Origin: Phaeodactylum tricornutum CCAP 1055/1
Lineage: Eukaryota; Bacillariophyta; Bacillariophyceae; Surirellales; Neidiaceae
NCBI RefSeq assembly: GCF_000150955.2
Contig: NC_011671.1
Span: 1,116,001 to 1,180,000, forward strand
Direction of reading: 5' to 3'
DNA: 64,000 nt
The translations under genes and the position numbers were made by a program. Positions within the stretch are counted from its first letter, which is position 1, and every line of letters starts with the position of its first letter. This document shows, piece after piece, positions 30,157-43,010 of this stretch. The notes below the pieces were generated by a model that had not been told where the DNA came from, did not search any database, and saw only the letters and a program-made list of their open reading frames with translations.

Positions 30157-33100
30157 ATGAGCGAAGAAGTGCAAAGCAACAAGATCGACCGAACACCCAC
30201 ACTCACCAGCACTAACAATCCCGCCTCAGTTCCGTTGTCCAGCCTCCCAACGTCAGACAGCAAGAGTCTTCCGGTACACCGTACGCCCCGGGCTTCGGCC
30301 CTCGCGTTCGTTGCACAGGCTTATTCCAGACTCCAAGTCAAGACAAACACATCGCAAGCAGCGCCGCAGAAAGTATTCGAGGAATACTCCACGTATTTGG
30401 TACGTGTCTCGGATTCAGGTGTAACGCTGCATTGTGATTATTGTGGCGGGTTTTTTATTATTATCGTGGCGGTAAATGTTTCTTTGTATTTTTTTGTTTG
30501 CATTGAGATCGCTCACACACCGCACGCATCGATTTTAAAAGGTGGACCTGATACAAGACAGACCGAAAAGCTCAACTGCTCCTGAAGCCCTAGCATTGCT
30601 GGATACCATCCAATTGGCTTTGATCGTCGATAGTAGTTTAACGACTTGGAATTCTTCCCTGGTATCGTCCGCTGCACAAATTTTGGCCAATCACCCGGTA
30701 CGTATCATGATTGACGACGAGATTATTAAATAAGTTGTTGGGTTGGGCGTGTACGGACCGATACCGTTCGTTCCCACAACAACCCCTCGGATGTACAAGC
30801 ATTGAGACTCACGCGTACTCGAACTTTTGCGAAACAGGTACTACAGCACAAGAGTGGTCTCGATCAAGCATTAGAGTCGCTGCATCTATATCAAGAGATT
30901 CGACAGGTAGCCGCCATGAACCCATCCCGAGCTTCCGGTGACGAAGATTTGTCTCGGCGTATTTCTCATATTGCCTCTCGTGTTCCGGAAGAGTCGGGTA
31001 TTGCCAATGTCTTGTCCGAAGTAGGTCCATCGTGTACCCATTCCAGCTCTGTGTTTCGAGATGTCTTGAGCGAATTCAGCCAAACATTCGGACCGTTGAA
31101 TGAGCCTGCGTTGGCCCAGTTGCTATTCTTTTTTTCCGACAAGCACGACAGCAGCAATTCCTCGAATGGGCTCTCATCGGCCTTGCTCGGAAGTCTTTTG
31201 GCCGGTCGTGATAATACCTATTCCGGTTCGGAGGTGTGGAATCTAAAAGCCGTGGCACAAGTACTGAGTGAAGACTACGGTTCCCGTGACTGGTCGGCCG
31301 TAGCGCACGCCTGGGACTTTCCCGCTTTTTTTCTGAGCGATGCAGCGCAGTTTAGCACATTGATGGATCTCTTTCGGGCGGGGGCCAAGAATACACCCCC
31401 CTTGTCCGCCCTTACCAACCAGTGGCGCAATTCTTCGGGACAGCTGTCGGTTCTCGAACATATGACTGCCGTGCCACCGAGCGTTTTTATGATTTCCCTG
31501 AATGACGAAGAGTTGGCCGATGCGGCAACAACGTCTCCGTCCGGGCCAAATGCCGCTCCCAATACACAATGCTGGGCGTCAGCCGAGGTTCTACAGCGTC
31601 TCCTTTCTCTATCCGACGTACCGTCCCTGTATCGGCGTGTTCGCGACTTATTTGTCAAATGCCTTCTCTCATGTCCCGAGGTTTTACTCTGCTCGCTAGT
31701 TCGTTTGCAACTACAAGTCGCCAATGCTGTCTCGCAACGTGCGCTCGGTAGTTCCGGGTTAGCTAACGCCGGATTGCAACTCAAGACGGACGTCATGAGA
31801 GAACTTGTTCCGTTGTTTTTTCGACCCAACGCCCATCACCGTGCTCAAAATGCCGGCCCCGCCTTGCGGCGTCTGTACGCGATTTCGCCAAGTACCGTAA
31901 CGGCGGCCTGTTTCGAAGCTCGGCGGACGACAGCATTGGAAGGTCCCTCGGTGCGCCTCGCAACAATCGTTCATGTGATTAATGTTGCGCGACTTTTGCC
32001 GGCGCCGGCTGAAGCTGTGGCATCGTTATTGAACGGTAGTAAGGATGCGGAATTCAGCATCGCGGTTGCTTTTGTCATGGCCGACAACGATTATTTACAA
32101 ATAAAGCCATGGCTTGGCAAAGAGCTGTCCTCCAAAAGTCAAGCTTTGTCATTCGCCGTGTCTCTGATTGCGTATTTACGAAAAAACTTTACATCAGCAG
32201 GTCCTCGCGCAGGCGGCACGACTGCTCCCCTCGTCAGTCACGAGAACATCTCGACGTCACTGCAGATGCTCCGCTCGTTGGACCCGGCTATCTTGTCGCA
32301 GACCGTAAAGAGTTCTGATTCGACGGCTTTCGGTAACAGTACATTGGGTGACAGTATTAAGGGGCTTATGGATGCCGTTCTTTCAGCTACCCCGTCGCTG
32401 CGCTCCTCGTTACAAGCCAGTGCTACCTCAGCCCAACTCCCTCCATCCAACGGACCTCCAGTAGCGGACGACGTGGAAGAAATGGCTACTCAGTATTTTC
32501 AAAAGATCTACACTTCCGAACAAAGTATAGGAGAGGTGGTAGAAATGCTCAAGCGCTTCAAAACGTCGGGCGACTCAAAGGAGAATGAGATATTTGCCTG
32601 TATGGTGCACAATCTCTTCGACGAGTATCGATTTTTCTCCAAGTATCCCGAGAAAGAATTGCGCATTACCGGAATCCTTTTTGGCGCCCTAATTCAGGAG
32701 CAGTTGGTAAGTAGCATTACATTGGGTATTGCTCTTCGGTATGTCCTTGAAGCTCTGCGTAAGCCTCCCTCTCCGGCCGGGACTACTACTAGTAGCGGCA
32801 AGATGTTCAACTTTGGTATGTTCGCGCTCGAACAATTTAAAGGCCGGCTTCATGAATGGCCACAGTATTGCTCCCATATTGTACAGATACCACACTTGAA
32901 AGATGGCTACGCTGCGTTAGTTTCTGAGATTGAACGAGAAATGAGCAAGAATCAGGGCGCTGCTTCCGTGGCAGGCCAACAGCCTCCTGTACCAAAAGTT
33001 CTTGAATCAGGACTCGCTGGCGACACTTTACTACCTCATCCACCGGGCGAGGCAATAACGTCCCATCGATCCCAAAGTGCTCCCGTACCAAGTGCGCTTG

Positions 33101-36100
33101 AGCTATCGTCGGAGGTGCTGAACTTATCCTCGCCGCCGCGGGTTGCCGAGTTTGGGCCTAAGCTTGGGCGTGCCGTGACGGATAGTCCTGATTCCGAAAA
33201 CGACTTTGATGCTCCGACGGATACGGTTTTAGACCGCGTCCAGTTCTTGGTGAATAATCTTGCACAGTCAAACGTAGAGCAGAAGGCTCAGGACCTCAAG
33301 GAGATGTTGGACCCAAAGTACTTTGGTTGGCTTGGTCATTTTTTGGTTGTAAAGCGCATTAGCACACAAGCAAATTTTCATTCGCTCTATTTGTCATTCC
33401 TCGACAATCTAGGGGACTATGGAAAAGGTTTGATGGAAGCGATCATCAATAGCGTTTACCGCAACATCGGAAAGCTTCTTCGATCGTCCAAAATTACGAC
33501 GTCGTCATCGGAGCGAGGATATCTCAAGAATCTAGGAATTTGGCTTGGTCAGATTACTCTGGCTCGAAATCGGCCAATTCTGCAGATTATGTTGGACGCA
33601 AAGGAATTGCTACTCCAGGGATACGAAACGGGCAAGCTGATCGCGGTTGCCCCGTTTTTGGCAAAGACCCTTGAGGGTGCGAAAAATTCCAGAATTTTTC
33701 GTCCACCAAATCCTTGGCTCATGGGCATTCTTGGTGTATTTCGGTCGGTTTACATGGTCGACGGTCTCAAGATGAATATTAAATTCGAAGTTGAAGTTCT
33801 CTGCAAAAATCTTGGCATAAAGCTGGAAGAGATTCCGCTCCGCAACGGCGTCCTGGCGAAGCGCATCGCACCGGTGAAAGAACGTAATCCTGATTTTAAC
33901 ATCAAGAGCGCATCATCGGGGTCAAAGTCGTCCGCAACGGGAGTCGTGCCTTCCCGCTCTCTTGTCGGTAGCTCTGAGGCTCAGTCTCTCAATTTGCCGA
34001 TTCCGTCGACAGTACCAAGTAGCGAGGATAAGTCGGGGCAAGACCCACAGGACACGGTAATACCTAATCTTGCCTCTTACGTCACAGTCAACGCAAGCTT
34101 GCCGCAGCTTCTCCAAACCCAAGGGAGCCCAGTTCTGAGTAGTCTTACCTCGGCATCACTTAAGCGATGGGTACCAATCGCTGTCGACCGAGCAATTCGG
34201 GAAATTATTCAGCCTGTCGTCGAACGCAGTGTCACGATTGCCTGCATTACTACTAAGGAGATAGTATCGAAAGACTTCGCCATGGAAGGAGACGAAACCA
34301 AGTTGAGGAAAGCAGGGCAGCTTATGGTTGCAAATTTAGCAGGGAGCCTTGCTCTGGTTACTTGTCGCGAGCCACTCCGTTCCAGCGTTTCCACTCATCT
34401 CAGACAGCTTCTCACGAATAGTCTTGGAAGGAATGAAAAGCTTGGAGAGCAAGATCAGAACGTCGTCGAACAGTGCGTGCAGATATGTGCAACCGATAAC
34501 CTCGAGATAGGCTGTATGCTTATTGAAAAGGCTGCGACAGAGAAGGCAGTAAGGGATGTAGATGAATCTATGGCCAGTTCGATCAATTCACGACGGAACC
34601 ATCGTGAACAAACTGGTCAACCTTTTTATGATATGTCAATCTTCGCGAACAGGAGTCAGCAGTATCCGTCCGGCCTTCCAGATCGCATTCGCCCAAAACC
34701 GGGTGGTCTTCGTAAGGAGCACTTACAACTATACGATAGCTTTCAACGACTTCCCCGGCAGTCGCAAGGCCCTGCGAGTGCAACGGGAGCTACAGAACGA
34801 AGCACGACTCGTGCGAACGGGGATGCTCCGCCTGGATCAAGCGACTCAGACGCGATCTCTGTGGTGAAGCCGTCGGTTTCACAGCAATTCGGAACTGAAG
34901 CTCTATCGGCGTTGACTTCAAAGCTAGATTCGGCAGTATCAAGCCTTTTGACAGCCGCTGGTCCGCGGGCAGCAGAAGTGAAGCTAGCCATGCTTCCTCA
35001 AGAACACCAAATACGTCAAATTTTGGCTGCTGTAAAACAAGTCATGCCAAATGCCGCTGCTCCTGGAGCTTCTCGTCCGCTCACAACGTCCGAACAGGAG
35101 CTGATACTGGGGTTTTCACAAGTCATCTTCAAAAGACTTTACGAGCTTAGTCTCTCCGAGCCTTTGCGCCTCGAGGCATTAGTCGCACTTCTTGAGAATA
35201 TCAACGAATTCTGTCCAAAGCTTGGCAAAGACATGGGCACTTGGTCCACGTACGCTCCCACCAACACTGAACAGCAGCGAAGATTACACCGGACTGTGTT
35301 GTTACTTCTCGTCCGGAGCCGCCTTTTGTCTGTACACGATCTTGATTCTTTTCTCGCCGCAAGGGCTGACAATGGTAGCAATCATATATGGCTTGAATTC
35401 TCCTTGCTCTTTATTCGTACTGCTTTCATGGAAAAAATAGCTACAACGGCTGACTTTCCGAAGCTACTTGATTTGATGAGTCAAGTCGCTGAGGGCAGGA
35501 GCGATGCAAGTGCTCAAATTCCGCAATCTTTTCGAAAGCCAATCTTGCTGATGCTAGAGGAAGCTCGTGTTCCAGCTCTCCAGATCCACGCACCAGTTCC
35601 TGCGAGTGCGAGCAAGTCGGTAGAAACGCAACGACTTGAAAGTAGCAGCAGTCTTTCGATTGTTTCTCTTGACACTTATTCGAAGGCATCGAAAAGAGTT
35701 GCTGAAGCAGTTGCGTCTTTCTTCCGAAACGATCCAACAACTGCAAAGCAGCAAGTTACTGCCTTGCTAGAAGGGTGGATCCGTCTGCAGTCTGAGCCCT
35801 CTCTGAACGAGAAAGCTCTCGCTCAATACATGATTATTTTGCAGCGCTTCGGGATGGGGAAAAACGAGGAGCAGACGGAAAGGTTCCTCCGAAATTCTGT
35901 CATCATTGTTGTCGATGCTGCTCTCAAATCCAGTACTCAGCGTGGAGACGGGAAGAAGCATATCAATTACGTATTCATAGACCACTTCGCCAAGCTTCTC
36001 GGTATTCTTGTTCGTCACATGAACGCAGGAGGCTCAGCCGACCAAGTAAATGCTCAGCGCCTGGGAGTTCTCAACAAGATTCTTGGGACAATCGTCAGGT

Positions 36101-37299
36101 CGATGATGTGGCACTATGAAAGTAGTATGGAAGGGTCTGCAAACCCGTGGGACCAGCGTCCGTGGTTTCGTCTCTTGCTCAATCTTGTAATTGATCTAAA
36201 CAAGCCGGATCCTGTATTTGAGGCTGTTCGTCTCGGCATTTTGAGTGTTTTCGGAGCCGCCTTTCACGTATGCCAACCAATGATATTTCCAGCTTTCGCA
36301 TTCTCATGGCTCGAGCTTGTGTCGCATAGGCACTTCCTTCCTAACCTGATTTTGTTCTCCGACGAAAAGGGATGGAATGTCGCTCATCAATTACTGATTG
36401 ACCAGCTTCTTTTCTTGGAACCTTCGCTAAGGCGAGTTGAACTCACTGTACCCGTCAAAAAGCTATATGAAGGGACCTTGCGTGTTCTGCTTGTTTTACT
36501 TCACGATTTCCCAACTTTTCTCGCCGGTTTTCATCTCAGCTTCTGTAATGTTATTCCCGAAAGCTGCGTACAGCTTCGTAACATTATTCTGTCTGCCACT
36601 CCGAAGGCCATGAATCCTCCGGACCCGTTCACTCCAAATCTCAAAATCGATTTGCTTCCCGAGATCTCTCAAAGTCCTACAATTTTGTCGAATATTCTTA
36701 GTCCAATCGCTTCCTTTCGTGGGCATCTCGATGCGTTCCTAAAGGATGGACAGCGTCGGAACTTTCTCTTGGAGCTTCTTCCTTTGCTTCATCGTGATGG
36801 TGGAGCTGAAATTGACGTGCCGAAAGTCAATTCTTTGGTTGTTTATGTTGGAGCGCATGCACTGGCGAGGCTTCAAAACTCACAGATTTCTCTGACGCGT
36901 ACTCCGGAGATGGAGGTAATCCAGAAACTAATGGAACTAGAAGATCGGGGGCGCTACGTTTGCCTGAATGCAATCGTGAACCAGCTAAGATATCCGTCGA
37001 GTCACACGCACTACTTTTCCTGCGTCGTGCTCTATCTCTTCAGCGAGTTCAAGAGCGTCGCTGTGAAGGAGCAAGTAACAAGGGTACTGCTCGAACGCCT
37101 TATTGTAAATCGCCCTCACCCATGGGGTTTGTTGATTACGTTCATTGAACTCGTCAAAAATCAACGCTATGGCTTTTGGAATTATCCTTTTACACGCTGT
37201 GCCACTGAGATTGAGAAAGTCTTTGAATCAGTTGCTCGTTCCTGCATCCCGCCTGGAACTCAGAGATCGGCAATTGTTGGTGGTGAAGAACACTCTTAG
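30157..37299 (+). CDS. NOT1: CCR4-NOT complex scaffold NOT1 (CNOT1)
   Basis: Exons 30157-30399, 30542-30697 and 30838-37299 give 2286 residues, in the family range (2000-2400). Introns are 142 and 140 nt with GTACGT donors. NOT1 is the scaffold on which the CCR4/CAF1 deadenylases and the NOT2/3 module assemble for mRNA decay. The C-terminal NOT1 superfamily homology region is unmistakable: 'RGRYVCLNAIVNQLRYPSSH', 'HYFSCVVLYLFSEF' and 'RLIVNRPHPWGLLITFIELV', ending 'GFWNYPFTRCATEIEKVFES'. The MIF4G-like CAF1-binding region (about residues 900-1120) shows 'DLKEMLDPKYFGWLGHFLVV'. The rest is helical repeat with Ser/Pro-rich linkers. All long frames on the other strand here are shadows of this gene. 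Confidence 0.96.
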
Positions 37300-37490
37300 A
37301 TAATGCCCAGTTTATTCATTTAATGAAAATTAGTGGTTACCACGCAGACTAAACAGTAAATCTCTGTCTGAATGCAGGAGCTTTCGGCGGAGCCCATGAG
37401 CAACCGCACAAAAGGCGCTTGTTTGCGCCTTCTGTCAACCGTGTGTCCTTGGCCTTCCCCATTTCAACTTGTGTACTTCCTTGTGTGATG

Positions 37491-40400
37491 CTATCTCCTA
37501 CCGCAAAGAGTAAAGCGCTCATCCGACAAAGTCGTCGAGGGCGCCCCCTTCGATAGGTCAAAGTCATAAATGTCACTAAGTTTTGACTCGTCATCGGCTT
37601 CTTCACAATTGTAGACTTCATGGTAGCCTTCATTCTTTTCATCATGATCAGTATCAATAAGTTCAATCATTTCAAGAAGCCGAGGAACAATCATTTGAAC
37701 TTGAGACGTTACTTTCTGCTCGATGTACAATGCTGGCGACCCACTGTTGAGCTGCGAAGCTTCTACGACTCGAAGAATACTAGCTGCTGATGTAAGCGAA
37801 TACAGATCCCGTGCTAACTGCTCAGCTTCGACCAAAAGAGAGGGCGGCCAATCCGAATGAACGACCAATGATATTCTGGATGATTCGACTGCAGGTTCCC
37901 CTGTGCAAGATTTCGATTTTTGGAGCAATGCTGCCTGGTGCTCTAAGTCTGCAATTCGTTTGTCTTTGTCGCAGCGTAGAGTCTCTAAATCTGCGAGGAA
38001 TCGAGCTGTCTTGGCCTCGAAGATTTGCTGTACGTCCTCCAAATATTCCTGGTGTGCCCTATGGTTATTGGTAGCTTTCTCTTTATAGCGACGGATCTTC
38101 TTAAAGTAGCTTTTCTTTGAAGCATCTGCCTGACGCTGCAGTTCGCGTTTCTCTGCTTCCGCTAATTTGAGCGCTTCCTGCAATTCTATTACTTCTTTTT
38201 CGTAATCGATGAGCCTGTCCTCGTACTCGTTATTGATCTCGGCTTTGTGTGTCTCTGCTTCAGCTGTTACCTGCCTTATATCTTCTTTGAGGATAGCGAT
38301 TTCATTTGCGTACATCATATTTTCGTTTTTTAGCTTTTCTAGAAGAGCATTATCTTCCCAACCCTTGGACTCCTGTGTATGCAGTAGACTGTCTTGGTTC
38401 CGACTGGCCGAAGAGTGAAGGGAGTCCGTATATAGCACCTCTCCATCATTCGCATCAATCTTACCCCCCACTACTTTTTGGATTGGTATCTGATCGCTCG
38501 CTTCAAATCCAATCATGCTGTTCAATTTCTGGGATTGCAGTCGAGTCCTACGAACCCAAGCTTGTAGTACGGATGCAGAGTCAATTGGAGCGCTGGCACA
38601 AAAACGGTGTCCGCCGAACCACTCCTCATTGACCAAGTTTGTACCAGCTGATTTTAAGTGCTGTTGGCATCTTTTCTTTCTCACCAACGCCCCACGGGTA
38701 TGCGATTGGATTATCAAAACGAGTAATCGTTTCAACCGAAACGCCAGTCTCAAACTAACAGCCCGCCACCAAGTCGAGATTTTGGACGCTGCTTTTTGCG
38801 TTGTACTGCAGCGGACGGACTCATTGTATGATCTCACAATACTTTCTATCTTGATGGCCGCTCTTTGCTGCCGTGCCAACATTTTTCGAGCTAGTTGCAG
38901 TCGAATCCACATCTGTACGTTAGTGACAGCACGTTTCAACCGACAGTACCTTGCTTGCGTTTCCAAACGACGCATCCAACCTTGAATGAGGACTATCGCT
39001 GGGATTGCCGATCCAAATCTGCTTATCGTAGTCGCAAATCGGTCATCATCCTGACAGGTAACCATTGCAACTTTTAGACATTGACATTTTTTCCGCGACT
39101 GAAACACTCGGATTTGTTTTTGTAGTTTGGTAGCGTTCAAACGAAGGTGAGCATGATATATTCTGCGAGCGCGCATTTGCAACACAACAACAGCACGTTT
39201 TAAACGAAGGTATTTTCTCTGTGTTCTCGATCGCCGGGCCCAAGCTTGAAGGAGGATAATCGATTGTTGAGCTCGTCGAAATTCACTTCTTTTGGTTTTG
39301 CCACGATACGCGGCCTGGCTTGAAATAACCGCGAATTTCATCCTTCTATAATTTGATCTCGACTGGATTCCCCGGATCTGTTGCTGCAAAATAGATGCTT
39401 TCATAAAATGCAATTCTCTGCGTTGTGTTTCGAGGACCTCGAGGGCTCCGGATCTAAAGAATATCTTTGTCTTGCCGCACACAAAAGGCATCGTGAAATC
39501 GCTATTACGATATTGTTCAATCAAAGGTGTGAACAAACTCGACATCATGTACTGCGCCTTGTCGTGGAGCTTCATGTCTTTCAAATCGTGCTTTTGTTCA
39601 CTGTTCATGAGGCTATGAAATCGCTGAACCGCCGTCGAAAATGAGTACTTGTTTGGAAACGATTCCCGTGTGAGGTCTATTGCGGTCACAAGCCCAGCAC
39701 ATTGAAGTTGTTTCACTGTAAGAAGATGATCGGCGATCGCTATGGACATGGTGTCGTTCGGCTTGATGCATCTGATGTAGCGAGTGTGTGTATCAGACAT
39801 TGTTAACATCAAGTCTTTCAGGCTCACTCGAAATTTGTCCAAGACTGTTGTGACGGTAGACTTTTTCCTGGTTGCTCGAGTAGACCGCTTCTCTTCGCTT
39901 TTCTGGAGAAAGGCGACAAACTGTTCTCGTATCAAGACATTGCTACTCTTTGTGAAAAGCGTTAGGAGAGATTCCGGTACCTTGTCGGTATTTCGTTCAA
40001 TAAACTCGGATGCGTCGTACATGACGTCTCCAGCAAAGTGTGATATACCGAACTGCGTGGAACGGTCCAATTTCTTTCTGAGAAACCGTGCATTCTTTCG
40101 ATGGACGTTAGTCAATTTGAAAACGAATGTCTGTAGAGATAAACAGTAAAGCCATGTGAGAAAACAAAATCTATGCGTCACAGCCTGAACCTATGACAAG
40201 GTTTGAAGTACCTTGTTATTGCCATTGGGCCTCATGCATTCTTCGTTCATGACGTTAATGAGACCTTCTCGACCCTCAATCAGGTCCAAAATATCCGAGT
40301 TATCCATCAGTGTCGTGTCAAAGAGCTCGATTTCCTCTCTCTCGTGTTCAACCCGCTTTTTCAAGAGATTATCCTGCACATACTTGTGCTGCAGTTTTTC

Positions 40401-42139
40401 GTTGGCATAGTTGATACAGAGTTGGTCGAATCGATTGGTCTCGAATGATTCAAACCCGCAAATGTCGACTAGCGAAATAGCGGCCTCAGCTTCCGAGGAT
40501 TTCGATGAAGCAGTCCATTGATTTACTTTCATGACGACCGAATCAAAAATAAAAGAGTACATTTGTTTGGCCAAGGCATCAGTAGTATTCTTGGAGATCT
40601 CGGCACTAAGAGGAACTTCGATAGTGTCGTTATTGGCTTTGATAATGAGATGGGTGAAAGCTGATTCCAGATCCGTGGTTGAAAGACCGACAGCGTCGGC
40701 CAACAGCCGCAACGCCGTATCGGAAGAGACGATTGCTTCTCCTTCCTCTTGCTCCTGAAAGGTTAGATTACCTATGCGAAGGACAGCTCCCAAGGCTCCA
40801 AATAAACTTTGAAGAGCATCGCCTTCCCAACCGAAGAGCTCTAAGGCGTGTAAGGTCTTGATGAATGACTGCGCATCTGAATGTCCGTCGACTTGGCACT
40901 CTCTTGGCTCACCCAGGTAGCAGAAATCTTTTTCTGTGGCATCAATCCACTCTTCACCGAGCATGGTTCGTTTGAGATCACTGGAAGCACTAAGAAGCTG
41001 ATAAAATATGTGAAAACTTCGTTCGCCAGCAGTTTGGTAGACAATTCGATTCGTTTCGAGGAGATACGTCTGGTAGGAGCTTCCCTTGAGATTGTAGCAG
41101 AACGTGTCTTGGGTATCGGCTGTCCAGTCCGGGGCAAAGTGCAACCGTGTCACTTTCCCAAAGCGGGAGCCGTTGGAATTTTTCGTCGTCATGGCGTTAC
41201 CAAAGGCTTCAAACAAGGGGGAGCTTTCCACGACGTGACGAACGATATCCAGCGATGCGGGATTGGTGTCTACTGAAACGGACGGTGCCGTGTGCTCCAA
41301 CATTGCGAGGTGCTGGACGACAATTTTGACCGTTTCCGTCTTGCCCGCGCCGGATTCTCCCGAAACGATAATGGTCTGATTCTTACCTTCCTGAATCATG
41401 CCACGATAGGCCAAGGCAGAGATTTCGTATACGTGAGGCTCGAATCCGAGTCGATCGTAGGCACTGACAAAGGCGGATGAGGACGCCGAGGAACCTCTGT
41501 GCATTCCGTCGTCCTTTTTTTCTTCACGGGGTATTGTCGAAGTGTCTGCCAGACAATCGTATGGAGGTTACGGGTAAGAACACAGAGCCCGGTCACTATA
41601 CGAGCACAGACACAACGGGTTTTTCCGGCCAGGAAAACTCGCTTACCTTGATTATCATGGTCGTCCCAAACTAGTCGGTTGGCGTACAGTGCTTGTTGCG
41701 CAGGATCGTAGAGACCTTCGATCCATGTATAGGGATTAACGGCCACAACGATATCGCCCACCCGAGTATAGGGCCTCTGTGAGGCGTGTCGAGCTTTGAT
41801 TTGGTAAAGGACGGCCGCCTCGTGCAAGAATTGGAGTTCGGCCATGTCGCGTGCCACGACGTTGTCGGCGTTCCGTCGTGGTAATTGGTGATTCGTGTAG
41901 GATGTGAGATCAATCCATACCTCACGGCCATCCAAATGACTTTCGGTGTCAGTGTTGATGTCTTTCGGGAATGCAACGGTTGTACGGTCCCAGTTGGCTG
42001 GCAGGTCGACTCGCACGAGGACTTGGTGGTGGTCGGGATTTCGGATTTGGAGGACCCGCGCGGGTAGCCATGCGTAAGAATCGTCCCGGACGTAGACAGG
42101 ATCGCCGACTCGGGGCGGGTCCAAAGGCATCCAACTCAT
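37491..42139 (-). CDS. Unconventional myosin heavy chain
   Basis: Exons 42139-41647, 41494-40212 and 40130-37491 give 1471 residues; introns are 152 and 81 nt. The motor has the P-loop GESGAGKTE (about 210), switch I 'NSNGSRFGK' (about 260) and switch II 'DICGFESFETN', and actin-binding and converter regions through 'KIFFRSG' near 815. The N-terminus has an SH3-like subdomain starting 'VGDPVYVRDDSYAWLPARVL'. A long neck follows (roughly 830-1110) with repeated IQ-like motifs (for example 'IILLQAWARRSRTQRKYLRL'), several degenerate, so light-chain number is uncertain. Then comes a coiled coil (about 1225-1350) and an acidic tail with no FERM, MyTH4, SH3 or DIL domain that I can see. It ends 191 bp from the NOT1 stop, tail to tail. 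Exact class is not decided. Confidence 0.93.
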
Positions 42140-43010
42140 TGTACTTTGACGTGACGTGGTACGCAACGATGAGGTGGACAGTGTCACCGTGGATACTTTC
42201 AACGAATAGATGACACTACTCCAACCTTTCCAAGATGGTGAAGGCGGACCAAAAAACAAAAGAGCGAACAAACGAACTTGCGGTTGGTATCAATGAGAGC
42301 CGAAAGAAACGGACTCGCAAGGCAGTAGGTAGGTACAGTGCACTGTCGAAATGATGGAATGTCCGCAACAGCGTGGTACAGTTTGTGATTGGTGGGGTCT
42401 TTTTTCCGTGGGAAAGAAACGCAACCGCTAGTATTCAACGGATGCATTGTGACAAATTTCGCTGCGCGGAGAGGGTCCCCCGGCGTGGACGTCGGAACGT
42501 TGGCATTCGCGAGTCCCTCCAGGAACGTGTTCGAACGCCACACGACGTCACTATCGGGAGTGGGTGAGTCGTGGTTTTATTTCTGGTTGTTGTTCTCCGT
42601 CAAGGTTCAGGCTCGATTGGAAGGAGTACGTGTTTTTCCTTTTCCCACCAAGCGTCCGATCGGATCGATCGATCCGTCGCCACGAGGCCAATTCTGGCTC
42701 ATCCGACTGAGAATCCCGGCCAGTACGCTTACCTTCTGTTCGTTGCCAACGGGAGAGAGAGAGAGATACAACGACTGTTACGCCCGCTAGTTACTGTCAG
42801 TCGGTGTGTTTCTTGCTAGTGAAGGTGTGAACTTATATTGCACACTGCACGTTCAATTCATCTTGCACTCGCTGACTGTCAGTTCAATATTCTCGCTTTT
42901 GCGTAGTAGTCGTCGTCTATTATTCACAGTCAGTGTCGCGTACACTTGCGTTCGACAAAGCACACACAGAGCATTGATCGCTTTTAATACAGCAACCAAC
43001 AAATCGCATC
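42140..43010. promoter_or_regulatory. Divergent promoter myosin / MPBQ methyltransferase
   Basis: No gene supported. A 12-bp perfect palindrome (acagtgcactgt) lies at 42335-42346, about 200 bp upstream of the myosin ATG; three recurring-motif copies cluster on the methyltransferase side (42791-42935). Confidence 0.45.
42791..42935. promoter_or_regulatory. Three recurring-motif copies upstream of the MPBQ methyltransferase
   Basis: ttactgtcagtc (42791-42802), ctgactgtcagttc (42872-42885) and ttcacagtcagtg (42923-42935), at 209, 126 and 76 bp before the ATG at 43011. Regular placement near a start codon suggests promoter or transcription-start elements (inference). Confidence 0.4.

Noticed and set aside
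29784-30215. Long plus-strand frames upstream of NOT1
   Set aside because: Low-complexity translation of the promoter/leader including the poly-C tract; they do not join the NOT1 exons in frame.
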